This document shows positions 9,219 through 18,696 of a DNA stretch of 64,000 nt, one piece after another. Source of the DNA: Modestobacter muralis (GTDB lineage: Bacteria; Actinomycetota; Actinomycetes; Mycobacteriales; Geodermatophilaceae); NCBI RefSeq assembly GCF_010682105.1, contig NZ_JAAGWH010000003.1, positions 1 to 64,000 on the forward strand. Reading direction: 5' to 3'. The notes under the pieces were generated by a model that saw only the letters and a list, made by a program, of their open reading frames with translations, was not told where the DNA came from and searched no databases. Numbering within the stretch: the first letter of the stretch is position 1; each line of letters begins with the position of its first letter. Position numbers and translations under genes: made by a program.

Positions 9219-12200
9219 CAGAAGGCCTTTAGAGCATTCGAAGGAGTATTACCTGCTGCGTCAGCGCGACGATGGTTTTCTTCAAGCAGTCGGTCCAGGA
9301 TTTCATCCCGGATCGCCGGGTTCACAGTGAACCTGCGAATCTGACGATATGAGTGGAACCCATGACTGGGGTTCAAGTCCGTCCAACCATAGGCGAGTGC
9401 GACCGCGCGGTCGATGTCAACATGTAGCTGCCGAAGCAGGCCGATGGAGCCGCCCTCTTCAACGGCAGGATCGTTGATCCTGTTGTACAGGGATGTCAAG
9501 CCAATGCCGTCATCGTGCATGATCGCTTCCCGTTCCCGATGCAATTCTTCGCCGAGACGAGTGAGTTCCGGGGTGGATGCCGGCCTCGGGAAGGTGTCGA
9601 AGATGTCGGATGGTGTATAGCGAATGTTTAGTCCGAGTGTGGAACCATGCTTGATAGCCCAGTTGAGGTGGGCGCCAGACGAAAGAATTGCGAGATCTGC
9701 GAAACTATCCGTGGCGAACACCACCAAGGCGTCACTGAAGACGACAGAGCTGGAAACACGCAAGGGCATGACGGGGTAGGAGTGTCGGGTAATGGCCAGG
9801 ACGTACTGAGACCTGGAGATAGATTGATACAGGCCCGGACGTGCGTTCCAGAACTTCCACCACTCATCAACCATTCGAGGGTATTTGACCCTGTCCTTCT
9901 CAAGCCTGACAGGCTTGACTCGGTCCTCCAGAAGTGACCACACCTCTGGCCACTGCCGAGCCTCCTCTTCTGAGCGCTCTCCGAAGTCGATGATCCATCG
10001 CGAAGGTGATGCGTCGGGTCGCGAGTTCAAGTCGTCGCCGTTGAGGTATGGCTTCACTACTTCGGGAAAGCGAGCGAAGTCGCGTCCAGCGTATTCTGGC
10101 TGGTCCAAAACAAATCCAGAACCAAGTGCGAACGTTCCGATGTAGGCAACTTGTCGGTTCTCGATAAGACGTAGTGCTGAGCCGTGAACGCGGGACTGGG
10201 GCTCAAGCATCGACGAGATGGCCATACAGGGGACGCTGTTCGCCCATAGTTGGACACCCTGGTCAGGGGAGTCGTAGCCGCCCCAAACTGCAGCGTATTC
10301 GAGTGTTGCAGATTTCGCGGGCCAGCGGGCGCTCTGTATTGCGCGAGTAATCGTTAGCCCGCTGGCGACAAGGCGGTCCAGGCCGACTTGCCGCGTGTCG
10401 CCCTGGGCAATGGTACTGGTTGCGATGAGGCCAATTCTTCCCCCTTTGCGGAGTAGACCCCACGCTCGGAGAAAGAAATAGGCGACGAGATCGACGTTGC
10501 CTGAGGTCTGCTCCGCAACCTGATTAATGAGCCAATTCCGGAAGTCTGCCCCCAGTGCTGTCGAAATCTTTTTTCCGCCGAGAAATGGCGGATTCCCTAC
10601 GATCGCATCGAATCCGCCATGCTCGATCATGACGTCAGGGGCTTCGAGTATCCAGTGAAGGGATTCCCACCGCTGGTAATCCGTCGCAACGGTGGGGGTC
10701 AGCCCTTGCTCGACGATGTGGTCAAGCGTGGAGGCTTCCCCGGCACTCGCGTCGGCCGGGAACGCGCGAATGAGAGCGCCTTCTAAGGCGGTGTACGCGT
10801 CTTCTAATGCGTTACCAGGTTTGCCGCCTAAGCGCAGTCCAGTAGCCACGATTCCGTCCGCGATAAGGCGCAGTTTAGCGGTGGCCTGCTCAGACTGCTC
10901 AAGCAGGCGACGTTTGCCATTGCGGGTGCGCTGCGGGTCGTCCTGGTCGACCGTCGTTGCGAGCTGGTGGCGGATGCGGGTCACCTCATCCAACACTGAT
11001 TCGGCGTCGACGAAGGCGTTGAGCTGTCGGGCCTTCTTCGCCTTAGGGTCAATGTGTATATACCGGAGCTGGTCGATGGTGGTAATGCCCAGCAGTGAAT
11101 TGCCGCGGAAGATCTTGTCGTCGACGAAGGAGAAAGGCTTGCTGGGATCGAGGGAAACAAGCCAGAGGGACAGCTTGCACATCTCGACGGCCATGCCGTT
11201 GATATCTGCGCCGTAGAGGCAGTGCGCGATGACCTCGCGGATCGCTCGGGTGCGGAGGCTGTCGTCGACGAGATCGCCGCCGATGATGCCCTCTGCGGTC
11301 CAGGCTTCGACGAGGCGATCGGCAAGGTAGCGGGCGGCGGCGACCAAGAACGCGCCGGAGCCGGCGGCGATGTCGGCGACCTTGAGGTCGAGAATCGCCG
11401 AGCTCGACTTCAATCGCCAGAAGTCCTCATCGTTGGTCTGCAGCGGCCCGGGCTCGTAGACCAATGGTTGGAGAGCGTGGAGCACGACCTCCTCGGCCAG
11501 CGACCGCGGCGTGTAGTGCGCGCCGGCGTTCTTCCGCGACGGCGTCTCGGACACGATGAGGCCACCGCGCGGGACGACGTACGGCAGGTCACGCAGGTCG
11601 CGGCGGGTGTAACTCGACCAGTCCACGAGTGCGGCGAGCAGATCTAGGTCGTGGCCGGCGACGGGCTTGAGGAGCCGTTTCATCTCCGCTTCGTCTACCG
11701 CGGCGTCGTAGAGCTTTGCGAGCCTGGACGCGGACACCAGTTTCGCTGCGGGCTGTGTTTCTTTGACCCAGTCGGTCAGCCGCATCGCGAAGTCTTTGGC
11801 TCCAGTCGACTCGTCGTAGACCCCGGCGAGGGTGTCGAGGTCGATCTCCGGCTCCTCGCCGTCCTTGCCGACCAGCCCGAGCACCACCTCGTGCTCGACC
11901 TCCCGGCAGGTGTAGCCGAGCAGGCCTTCGTAGATGTAGCCGATCTGTTCGACGTCGACGTCCCGGAACGATATGCGGCGCGCCTGGCCACCGACCTTTG
12001 CTACCTGCACTGACTTCAACACGTGCAGCATGGTGCGGTCCGACACTCGTAGACGGAGGCCGCCGTCGGGGCGTTCGTCCGCCATCCAGGGGAACCGCTG
12101 GGGGTCGAAGAGCGATCCGCCGTAGGCCGGCATCCGGACCTCGTCGAAATTGGCACCGCCGTAGAGGGCGGTGCTGACGGCGAGCAGCCGGTGCCAGACG

Positions 12201-13228
12201 TCGGAGGAGTGGTCGAGGTTCTCTTCGCCCTCCCGCTTCGCGCGAGCCTGCAGGTCGTCGAGCAGGTCGCTGATCCCGTAGGCGGCCCGGTACAGCTCCG
12301 GGGTCGGCAGCATCCCGCGCTCTTCGGCGAAGAGCAGGAAGACCACCCGCATCATCACCGTGACCGCGGCCTGGTAGATCTCGTCCGGGTCTTCGCAGAG
12401 CGGGTCGACCGACCCCTTGGCTCGCGCGGCGAGCCTGGCCTCGGAGAAAGACTGGACGAGCAACTCGACCGATTTGCGGACCTGGACGCCGAGCGCCTCG
12501 GTGATCTCCTCAGCCTCGAGCACGCTCCGCTCGAACAGGCGCGGCAGCCGGCGCTCGGGGTTTTTGTGGCGCAGCGTCGACGCGTTGACCAACGTTAAGA
12601 ACGCATCGCGCAGCTGCGGCTCCTCGCGCCAGGTCAGGGCATCCACCACGCCCGAGCCGGTGGTGGTGCCCTCGCCGGTCCACACGAGCGCCCACCAGCG
12701 GCCGTCGGTCACCACACCGACCGCGACGTCCGCCTTGCGCAGCAGCGCGGCCATGCGGTCGACCTGGCTGGCCGACCAGCCGTCCAGACCCGCCGCATGG
12801 AGACTCTCCGTCGGAGGTACGACGCGGAGCAGGCACACCAGCTCGCCGTCCCGGCCACCGAGCCCACCGTCGGTTCGCACCGTGATCGTCTCGCCGGGGG
12901 ACCGGACTACCAGATCACCCGAGAGGTCCACCGCCGCGATCCGATGGGGGCCCCACAGCGCGAGCTCGTCGAGGACGACGTCGATCCAGGAAGCGACGGC
13001 GCGGCCGTACTCCTCGACCGAACCGGACCGGGACCGGTCGAACGCCGTCTCCCAGGCGGCGTGATTTTCCTTGAACGCGACCAGTCGGTCATCGACGTCG
13101 CTGAGCCGGTCCATCCCGTCGGGCCAGATGTCCTTGAGGACGGGAAGGGAGAGGAAGGGCCCATCCGTCTCGACCTGGGCCAGCCAGTCCTGGTGCAGCT
13201 GTGACACGCTCGGCGGTCGACGTCTCAT
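9218..13228 (-). CDS. drmMI: DISARM class 1 methyltransferase DrmMI (N6-adenine type)
   Basis: A 1336-residue N6-adenine DNA methyltransferase. The SAM-binding motif I reads VADIAAGSGAFLVAAARYL near residue 620, and the catalytic motif IV reads AIVGNPPFLGG near residue 878. The arrangement resembles single-chain Eco57I/PglX-type methylases with a large N-terminal domain and a C-terminal target-recognition region. ATG 13228 is chosen because it overlaps the drmD stop as ATGA; the frame extends 69 bases further upstream without support. The 3' half of the gene (about 9230-11100) is visibly poorer in G+C than the 5' half: 32 of 60 bases in 9661-9720 and in 10081-10140, against 45 of 60 in 12841-12900. 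This suggests exchange of the recognition domain. It is expected to methylate host DNA so that DISARM spares it. Confidence 0.92.
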   Translation of the reverse strand: MRRRPPSVSQLHQDWLAQVETDGPFLSLPVLKDIWPDGMDRLSDVDDRLVAFKENHAAWETAFDRSRSGSVEEYGRAVASWIDVVLDELALWGPHRIAAVDLSGDLVVRSPGETITVRTDGGLGGRDGELVCLLRVVPPTESLHAAGLDGWSASQVDRMAALLRKADVAVGVVTDGRWWALVWTGEGTTTGSGVVDALTWREEPQLRDAFLTLVNASTLRHKNPERRLPRLFERSVLEAEEITEALGVQVRKSVELLVQSFSEARLAARAKGSVDPLCEDPDEIYQAAVTVMMRVVFLLFAEERGMLPTPELYRAAYGISDLLDDLQARAKREGEENLDHSSDVWHRLLAVSTALYGGANFDEVRMPAYGGSLFDPQRFPWMADERPDGGLRLRVSDRTMLHVLKSVQVAKVGGQARRISFRDVDVEQIGYIYEGLLGYTCREVEHEVVLGLVGKDGEEPEIDLDTLAGVYDESTGAKDFAMRLTDWVKETQPAAKLVSASRLAKLYDAAVDEAEMKRLLKPVAGHDLDLLAALVDWSSYTRRDLRDLPYVVPRGGLIVSETPSRKNAGAHYTPRSLAEEVVLHALQPLVYEPGPLQTNDEDFWRLKSSSAILDLKVADIAAGSGAFLVAAARYLADRLVEAWTAEGIIGGDLVDDSLRTRAIREVIAHCLYGADINGMAVEMCKLSLWLVSLDPSKPFSFVDDKIFRGNSLLGITTIDQLRYIHIDPKAKKARQLNAFVDAESVLDEVTRIRHQLATTVDQDDPQRTRNGKRRLLEQSEQATAKLRLIADGIVATGLRLGGKPGNALEDAYTALEGALIRAFPADASAGEASTLDHIVEQGLTPTVATDYQRWESLHWILEAPDVMIEHGGFDAIVGNPPFLGGKKISTALGADFRNWLINQVAEQTSGNVDLVAYFFLRAWGLLRKGGRIGLIATSTIAQGDTRQVGLDRLVASGLTITRAIQSARWPAKSATLEYAAVWGGYDSPDQGVQLWANSVPCMAISSMLEPQSRVHGSALRLIENRQVAYIGTFALGSGFVLDQPEYAGRDFARFPEVVKPYLNGDDLNSRPDASPSRWIIDFGERSEEEARQWPEVWSLLEDRVKPVRLEKDRVKYPRMVDEWWKFWNARPGLYQSISRSQYVLAITRHSYPVMPLRVSSSVVFSDALVVFATDSFADLAILSSGAHLNWAIKHGSTLGLNIRYTPSDIFDTFPRPASTPELTRLGEELHREREAIMHDDGIGLTSLYNRINDPAVEEGGSIGLLRQLHVDIDRAVALAYGWTDLNPSHGFHSYRQIRRFTVNPAIRDEILDRLLEENHRRADAAGNTPSNALKAF

Positions 13229-16200
13229 CGGACCGACACCCCCTGCTCCGCGTCGGCCGGGCTGATGGCGAAGAGGATCGCGGCGGGGAACGGCCACGGC
13301 TTGACGTCCTCGTAGCGGGTCTCGACCGCTCGCCGCTCGCGGCGGCGCTCCTCGTCGAGCTCGTCGAGCCGCACCCTCATCTGCCTTAGGTCCCTCTCCG
13401 ACTGGCGCTGCTCCACGTCGAACAACATTGCTTCCGCGTCCTCCTGCAGCTTCTCGGCCTCGGCGATTGACTCGCGCAACGTCTGGCTGAACCGGGTGAA
13501 GATGGCATCGACCCGGGCGAGGTCCTCTTCGCGCCGCTTCACGAGCCGCGCTTCGACATCCCGCGTCCGCTTCTCCACCCGGGTCCGGATGGCCTCCTCC
13601 ACGCGAGCTCGCAGTCCTGCTTCGTCGTCGTCCCAGGCTGTGCCGAGCTCTTTCTGGACGCCGTCCGGCGCCTCGGTCAACTCGTCGCCGTCCAGCGCTC
13701 GGGCCAGGAGCTCTTCGGCCTTCTCGACCCCGACCTGCTGCCGGCGGGCCAGTCGCGTACCGGCCAGGAAGACCTCCTCGTGCAGCCGGATGCCGCCGCG
13801 GCCGACGAGGACCAACCGGACCACCGCGGCGGCGAACGACTCATCCAGCCCCGGGACAACGACGGCGCTAACCCGGCTCAGGTCGGACTCCCCGCCCCAC
13901 AAGGCCGATCGCAGCAGGCGCGTGGACCGCTGGAGCAGCGGGTGGCCGAGGTGGGCGTGGACGACGTCGGTGGTGCCGCGGGCGACGTCCTGGTCGAACG
14001 TGATGGGACGCAGCCGGTCTGGCTCCAGCCGGCTGGCGAGGCCCCGCGTCACCGGTTCCCAAGAGCGCGCCAGGTCGGGGAGCTCGAAGACGGCGTCGTC
14101 ATCTTCTTCCGCGTGCGTTGGGATCAATGGGGGCTGCATGTCGAGCTCGAGTGCCGTCTCGACCACTCGACGGAGGTTCATCGGTCGGAGGTGCAGGCTC
14201 TCGCGGTCCTCGTGCAGCTGCGTCTCGAGGGCGGTCAGCTCGGCGTTCACCTGCCGCTGACCAAGGAGCATCTCGTTGATCGCTCGGTCGCCCTTGGGAA
14301 CGTCCTTCTCCGAGCGGCTGGCCATGACGGAGCCGGCGAGCTTCCGCTGGATGTCCGGGGCGATAATCTCGTTCGCGGAACCCAGGTCGAGCTCCACCCG
14401 GGCGATCTTCGTCGCCACGAGCGCCAGGAAGTGGACGTCGGACGCCAGGCCGGACCGACCGCCGACCGGCTGGAAGTGCCGGATGTCGGGCTGGTGGTCC
14501 TGGCCGTAGCGGTCGACCCGACCGATGCGCTGCTCAAGCCGGTTGGGGTTGAACGGGATGTCGTAGTTGAACAGCCGATGGCAGTGCGACTGGAGGTCGA
14601 TGCCCTCCCCGGCGGCGTCGGTCGCGAGCAGGACGCGCACCTTGGTCTTGCCGGGCGGCTCGTTGAACTCCGCGCGGGTGATCTCGCGCTGCTCGGGGTC
14701 GGTGGATCCATCGATGGTCGCAATGCGCTCGGCGTCGTAGCCGTGCTGCAGGAGGTTGTCCCGAATCCACGTCAGCGTGTCCACGTACTCGGTGAAGACG
14801 ACGATGCGCTCGTCCAGCCAGTGATCACCCGCGAGCAGGACACCGTCCAGGTGCCGGACGAGCGCGGCCAGCCGGGAGTCTACGGTGCCGTCGAAGTCGT
14901 GGCCCCAATGGCTCAGCCAGCGGAGGTCCTCGACGTCCTCATCCGTGAGGGGCGGCAGCTTCCGCCGGGTGCTCGCGAGGGTGAGCAGCTCCGTCTGGTC
15001 CGACCTGCCCTCTTCGAGGTCGTCGGCGTCGACGCCCAGGACGTCGTCGTAGTCGCCAGACAGGTCCGCGTCGACGCCTCGCAACCGCGTCTGCAGGTAG
15101 ACGTCGACGGTCCTGGCAAAGGCGACGGGGGAGGAGAAGAAGCGCTTCTTCAGCAGCAGTGTCGCCAAGTCGCGCGCCTGCTTGGCCGCGCCGCCGCCCG
15201 TGACCACCGCCTTGTCACGCCGGCGGGTGAAGGCAAGGAGGCGCTCGTACGCCTCCTCCTCTGAAGTGGCCGGCTCGAAGGGGAGGGCGGTGACCTGCCG
15301 CTCCTTGAACCCCTTGGCTTCCTTCAGGTCGCGCTTCAAGCGCCGGACCGCCACCTCGCGGAGCGCCGAGCGGTCGATGTGGGAGCCGCGGACGAAGCGC
15401 TGCGGGTCGATCATCTCCAGCAGAGCGGTGAACGACTCGACATAGCCGTTGTGCGGGGTGGCGCTGAGGAAGAGGCGGTGCTCGCTCTTCTCGGCGAGCT
15501 CGCGGACGGCGTGCGTGCGCTGTGAATCGACGGCGTAACCGCGGCGGGTGATGTTGAGCTTGTCGACGCGCTGCGGGCTAGAGGGCGCCACATGGTGGGC
15601 CTCGTCCACGACGAGGATGTCGTAGGCGAACCGGCGGGCGCCCTCGCGCTTCGCCGTCTGGGCGTACACGTCGCGCAGGAGGCGTTGAGCGCGCTGGCCA
15701 GGGAGCCAGGACATCGAGACGATGATCCGCGGGAAGAGCGTGAACGGGTTGGCGTGCAGCCCGTGGCTGCGCCGGACTTCGCGCATCGTCTCGGAGTTGA
15801 TGATCGTGAAGTCGAGTCCGAACTTCTCGATCATCTCGTCCTGCCACTTCAGGGCGAGGCCCGCGGGGCAGACAATGATCGCTGTCCGGGCGCGGTGACG
15901 CAGGAACAGCTCCTGGACGACAAGGCCAGCCTCGATGGTCTTGCCGAGGCCGACGTCGTCGGCGAGGAGCAAGTTGGCCCGGGTCTCGCGCAGTGCTCGG
16001 CGTAGTGGTTCGAGCTGGTACGCCTCGACGTTCGCGCCGCTGCGGAAAGGCGCCTGGACGACCTGCGAGTCGGCCGAGGTGATGGCGCCCCACCGGAGCG
16101 CGTCGATGAAGGCCGCGAGTCGGCTGGGGTCGTCGAAGCGTTCCGGATCGAGCGTCATCGGCAGACCCAGCTCCGGCCTCAGCGAGCGACCCTGCTCAAG

Positions 16201-16452
16201 CTCCCAGACGACCTGGAGCTCCTCGCCGAGTCGGTCTTCGTCGAGGGACTGGAGGGTGACGGCATGCTGGAGGCCGGTCGTCGCGTCGTCGGCGCCGCTA
16301 CGGGGGAGGCCCTGAACCCGTACGTCCGTGACCGCCCACGTCGCGCCTCGGACCATCGCAATCTGACCGGCTTCCGGCACGGAGCGGGTGTCCAGCTCAG
16401 GCGCGGCCTCCTCTGCGGACGGACGGACGGCGCTGTCTTCGATGACTGCCAC
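13225..16452 (-). CDS. drmD: DISARM class 1 protein DrmD, SNF2-family helicase
   Basis: A SNF2/RapA-like ATPase of about 1075 residues. The Walker A motif is LLLADDVGLGKTIEAG near residue 166, and the Walker B motif is ILVVDEAHHVA near residue 282. SATPHNG and the helicase C motif EQRIGRVDRYGQDHQ near residue 643 complete the set. The last 130 residues are a highly charged probable coiled coil rich in Arg and Glu. DrmD together with drmMI defines class 1 DISARM. The start is uncertain: the frame is open to ATG 16539, but the first 29 codons look non-coding, and GTG 16452 precedes the plausible N-terminus VAVIEDSAV. It is the first gene of the operon, divergent from the EcsC gene across about 210 bases in which I see no clear operator. 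Confidence 0.9.
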   Translation of the reverse strand: MAVIEDSAVRPSAEEAAPELDTRSVPEAGQIAMVRGATWAVTDVRVQGLPRSGADDATTGLQHAVTLQSLDEDRLGEELQVVWELEQGRSLRPELGLPMTLDPERFDDPSRLAAFIDALRWGAITSADSQVVQAPFRSGANVEAYQLEPLRRALRETRANLLLADDVGLGKTIEAGLVVQELFLRHRARTAIIVCPAGLALKWQDEMIEKFGLDFTIINSETMREVRRSHGLHANPFTLFPRIIVSMSWLPGQRAQRLLRDVYAQTAKREGARRFAYDILVVDEAHHVAPSSPQRVDKLNITRRGYAVDSQRTHAVRELAEKSEHRLFLSATPHNGYVESFTALLEMIDPQRFVRGSHIDRSALREVAVRRLKRDLKEAKGFKERQVTALPFEPATSEEEAYERLLAFTRRRDKAVVTGGGAAKQARDLATLLLKKRFFSSPVAFARTVDVYLQTRLRGVDADLSGDYDDVLGVDADDLEEGRSDQTELLTLASTRRKLPPLTDEDVEDLRWLSHWGHDFDGTVDSRLAALVRHLDGVLLAGDHWLDERIVVFTEYVDTLTWIRDNLLQHGYDAERIATIDGSTDPEQREITRAEFNEPPGKTKVRVLLATDAAGEGIDLQSHCHRLFNYDIPFNPNRLEQRIGRVDRYGQDHQPDIRHFQPVGGRSGLASDVHFLALVATKIARVELDLGSANEIIAPDIQRKLAGSVMASRSEKDVPKGDRAINEMLLGQRQVNAELTALETQLHEDRESLHLRPMNLRRVVETALELDMQPPLIPTHAEEDDDAVFELPDLARSWEPVTRGLASRLEPDRLRPITFDQDVARGTTDVVHAHLGHPLLQRSTRLLRSALWGGESDLSRVSAVVVPGLDESFAAAVVRLVLVGRGGIRLHEEVFLAGTRLARRQQVGVEKAEELLARALDGDELTEAPDGVQKELGTAWDDDEAGLRARVEEAIRTRVEKRTRDVEARLVKRREEDLARVDAIFTRFSQTLRESIAEAEKLQEDAEAMLFDVEQRQSERDLRQMRVRLDELDEERRRERRAVETRYEDVKPWPFPAAILFAISPADAEQGVSVR

Positions 16453-16664
16453 GAACTGGACACTAGTTTCGGAACGCCGACGCGTCGTCCCTCGGGGTGA
16501 ATGAGCGTGTCTTTGGGGCCACCGTGACTGGTGATCCATCTGAAGCCGTTGGCTGGTCGCGACGGTTACCCCTTTGGATCAGCTCGTCGCGCCGCAACAG
16601 TCATTGGTCCGGCCGGGGACCTACGCTCCGCCGTGCTCAGGCCTTCAACTCTCAGGAGCGATTC

Positions 16665-17348
16665 ATGACTGCTGCACCGCCGCGTGTCGACGAAGACTCG
16701 AGCATCGCAAGGGCCGGCGAGAAGCTCGTCGAGCAGTTGCTCAAGGTGGGCCTCAACGGATTTGGCCCCTTCAAGAGCGCGGAGGAGAGCGCGGCTGAGG
16801 CGCTCAAGGGTCGGACGCCCGAGGAGGCCGTCAAGGCGCTAGTGCGCAACCACTGCGCCATTGCAGGCGCGCAAGGCTTCATCACGAACGTGGGTGGCCT
16901 TGTGACCCTGCCCATCGCCCTTCCGGCGAACATCGGGGCGGCCTACCTCGTCCAGACTCACCTGGCGGGTGCCATCGCTGCCGTGCACGGTCATGACCTG
17001 GACGCCGAAGCGGTGCGGTCGGCGATCCTTCTCTGTCTGGTCGGGAACGCGGGTACCGAGGTGGTAAAGCGATTCGGCATCAAGGTGAGCTCGAAGTTGA
17101 CCATCACGATGATCGAGCGCATCCCCATCGAGGTCATCCGCCGCATCAACAAGCGTGTCGGATTCATGCTCATCGCCAAGTTCGGCACCAAACGTTCCGT
17201 GGTCACGCTGGCCAAGTGGGTTCCCATGGTGGGCGGGTTCATCGGAGGCGGTGTCGACACGGCGGCCACTTGGGCTGTTGGGGCGTACGCGCATCGCGCT
17301 TTCCAGCGATCGGATGGGGAGCCGGTAGGTGGCGCGGGTGCGGTGTGA
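16665..17348 (+). CDS. EcsC family protein
   Basis: A 227-residue protein resembling the EcsC family, with alternating amphipathic helices and a glycine-rich hydrophobic block (QGFITNVGGLVTLPIALPAN) near residue 75. There are further Gly-rich stretches near the C-terminus (VPMVGGFIGGGVDTAAT). EcsC-family proteins are of unclear biochemical function and are linked in Bacillus to ABC transporter function and secretion. ATG 16665 is chosen because CAGGAG stands 6 bases upstream; the open frame extends back to 16497 without a ribosome site. It is divergent from the DISARM operon and is followed, with a 20-base overlap, by a small zinc-finger gene. Being next to DISARM does not by itself prove a defence role. 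Confidence 0.75.
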   Translation: MTAAPPRVDEDSSIARAGEKLVEQLLKVGLNGFGPFKSAEESAAEALKGRTPEEAVKALVRNHCAIAGAQGFITNVGGLVTLPIALPANIGAAYLVQTHLAGAIAAVHGHDLDAEAVRSAILLCLVGNAGTEVVKRFGIKVSSKLTITMIERIPIEVIRRINKRVGFMLIAKFGTKRSVVTLAKWVPMVGGFIGGGVDTAATWAVGAYAHRAFQRSDGEPVGGAGAV

Positions 17349-17453
17349 CATCTGCGGGCTGGAGCACGATCGGAGAACTCACCAAGCGCCGCGCATCCAA
17401 GAGCTCGATGCGGCCGCCCTACGGGCGGACCATGAGCGGCACCGGCGGAGCAA
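17329..17453 (+). pseudogene. Small zinc-finger protein gene truncated by the IS3 element
   Basis: A GTG-started frame overlapping the EcsC stop encodes a short protein beginning MARVRCDICGLEHD, with one CxxC pair followed by a charged helix rich in Arg and His. After residue 42 the reading frame runs into the left inverted repeat of the insertion sequence and continues for 33 residues that are only IS sequence, ending at 17556. The genuine C-terminus is not found on the other side of the element, so the gene is a stub. Function unknown; the CxxC pair suggests a zinc-binding DNA- or RNA-associated protein. Confidence 0.5.
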
Positions 17454-17481
17454 GGGGACTGCCCCCGGTTCGGTTGACTCC
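17454..17481 (+). repeat. Left terminal inverted repeat of the IS3 element
   Basis: This 28-base end begins GGGGACTGCCCCC and matches the reverse complement of 18706-18733 at 23 of 28 positions. The outer 13 are perfect. Confidence 0.85.
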
Positions 17482-17521
17482 TTGCCTGTGAGGCTGCGGC
17501 CTCGCTGGAAGGATCAGCATC

Positions 17522-17830
17522 GTGCCCAAGCCGTATCCGGCGGAGTTCCGTCGTGACGTCATCGCTGTGGCCCGCAAGGGCGAGGCGTCGGTCGCTCAAG
17601 TGGCCAAGGACTTCGGCATTTCGGAGACCTGCCTGCAGCGCTGGCTGAAGATCGCCGACCGCGAGGACGGCCTCGCTCCGCCGACCTCGAGTGATCGTGG
17701 TGGGGGCGGGTCGACCGATGACTCGGCGGAGCTGCGGGAGCTGCGCCGGCGCAACAAGCTGCTCGAGCAGGAGAACGAGATCCTGCGTCGGGCGACGGCC
17801 TACTTCGCCCGCGACGTCCTCCCAAAATGA
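17522..17830 (+). CDS. IS3-family transposase OrfA (helix-turn-helix subunit)
   Basis: A 102-residue protein with the HTH_Tnp_1 pattern: YPAEFRRDVIAVAR, then VAQVAKDFGISETCLQRWL as the helix-turn-helix, and a C-terminal leucine zipper-like helix (LRRRNKLLEQENEILRRAT). This is the DNA-binding half of the IS3 transposase. It starts at GTG 17522 just after the left inverted repeat. Its stop overlaps the orfB start as ATGA, so translation of OrfB probably depends on coupling. An AAAA run just before the overlap could also support frameshifting into OrfAB. Confidence 0.92.
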   Translation: MPKPYPAEFRRDVIAVARKGEASVAQVAKDFGISETCLQRWLKIADREDGLAPPTSSDRGGGGSTDDSAELRELRRRNKLLEQENEILRRATAYFARDVLPK

Positions 17831-18690
17831 TCTACCCGCTGGTCCGTGAACTCGCCGCCGAGAAGATCCCTGTCGCGGTGACCTGCCGGGTGCTCGGCTT
17901 CTCCAAGCAGGCCTTCTACAAGTGGCAGGCCAACCCGGTGAGCCAGCGCGATTGGGACGACGCGCACCTGATCAATGCCGCCTACGACATCCACCGCGAC
18001 GACCCTGCCTTCGGCTACCGGTTCATCGCCGACCAGCTGCACGAACGCGGGCTGGTCGCCGGGGAGAACCGGGTCGCCCGGCTGTGCTCCCAGCAGCGGA
18101 TCTGGTCGATCTTCGCCAAGAAGCGCGGCCTCAACCGCAAGGCCGGTCCGCCGGTGCACGACGACCTGGTCGACCGCCAGTTCACCGCCACCGCGCCCAA
18201 CACCGTCTGGCTGACCGACATCACCGAGCACCCCACCGCCGAGGGCAAGCTCTACCTCTGCGCGATCAAGGACCTGCATTCGGGCCGGATCGTCGGCTAC
18301 TCGATGGACGCCCGGATGACCGCCGCACTGGCGGTGACCGCGCTGCGCAACGCCATCGCCCTGCGGGCGCCGGCCGGCACGATCGTGCACTCGGACCGCG
18401 GCAGCCAGTTCCGCTCCACTGCATTCGTCACCGCGCTGAAGAACCATGGCCTGACCGGCTCGATGGGCCGGGTCGGCGCCTGCGGTGACAACGCCGCGAT
18501 GGAGTCCTTCTTCGCCCTGCTGCAGCGCAACGTCCTGGACCGCCAGCGCTGGGCTACCCGGGAAGACCTGCGGTTGGCGATCATCACCTGGATCGAGAGG
18601 ACCTATCACCGCCGACGGCGGCAGCGCCGCCTGGGACGACTCACCCCCATCGAATTCGAGACACTGACCCAGGCCGCTCACGCGGCCTGA
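17827..18690 (+). CDS. IS3-family transposase OrfB (DDE integrase domain)
   Basis: A 287-residue protein with an rve-type catalytic core. The DDE triad is visible as WLTDITE (D), HSDRGSQF (D) and NAAMESFFALLQRN (E), with the usual K/R of IS3 OrfB in the same helix region. The N-terminal HTH_21-like part (AYDIHRDDPAFGYRFIADQL) precedes it. The frame is intact, so the element may still be mobile. It ends 43 bases before the right end of the IS. Confidence 0.93.
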   Translation: MIYPLVRELAAEKIPVAVTCRVLGFSKQAFYKWQANPVSQRDWDDAHLINAAYDIHRDDPAFGYRFIADQLHERGLVAGENRVARLCSQQRIWSIFAKKRGLNRKAGPPVHDDLVDRQFTATAPNTVWLTDITEHPTAEGKLYLCAIKDLHSGRIVGYSMDARMTAALAVTALRNAIALRAPAGTIVHSDRGSQFRSTAFVTALKNHGLTGSMGRVGACGDNAAMESFFALLQRNVLDRQRWATREDLRLAIITWIERTYHRRRRQRRLGRLTPIEFETLTQAAHAA

Positions 18691-18696
18691 TAGCCC

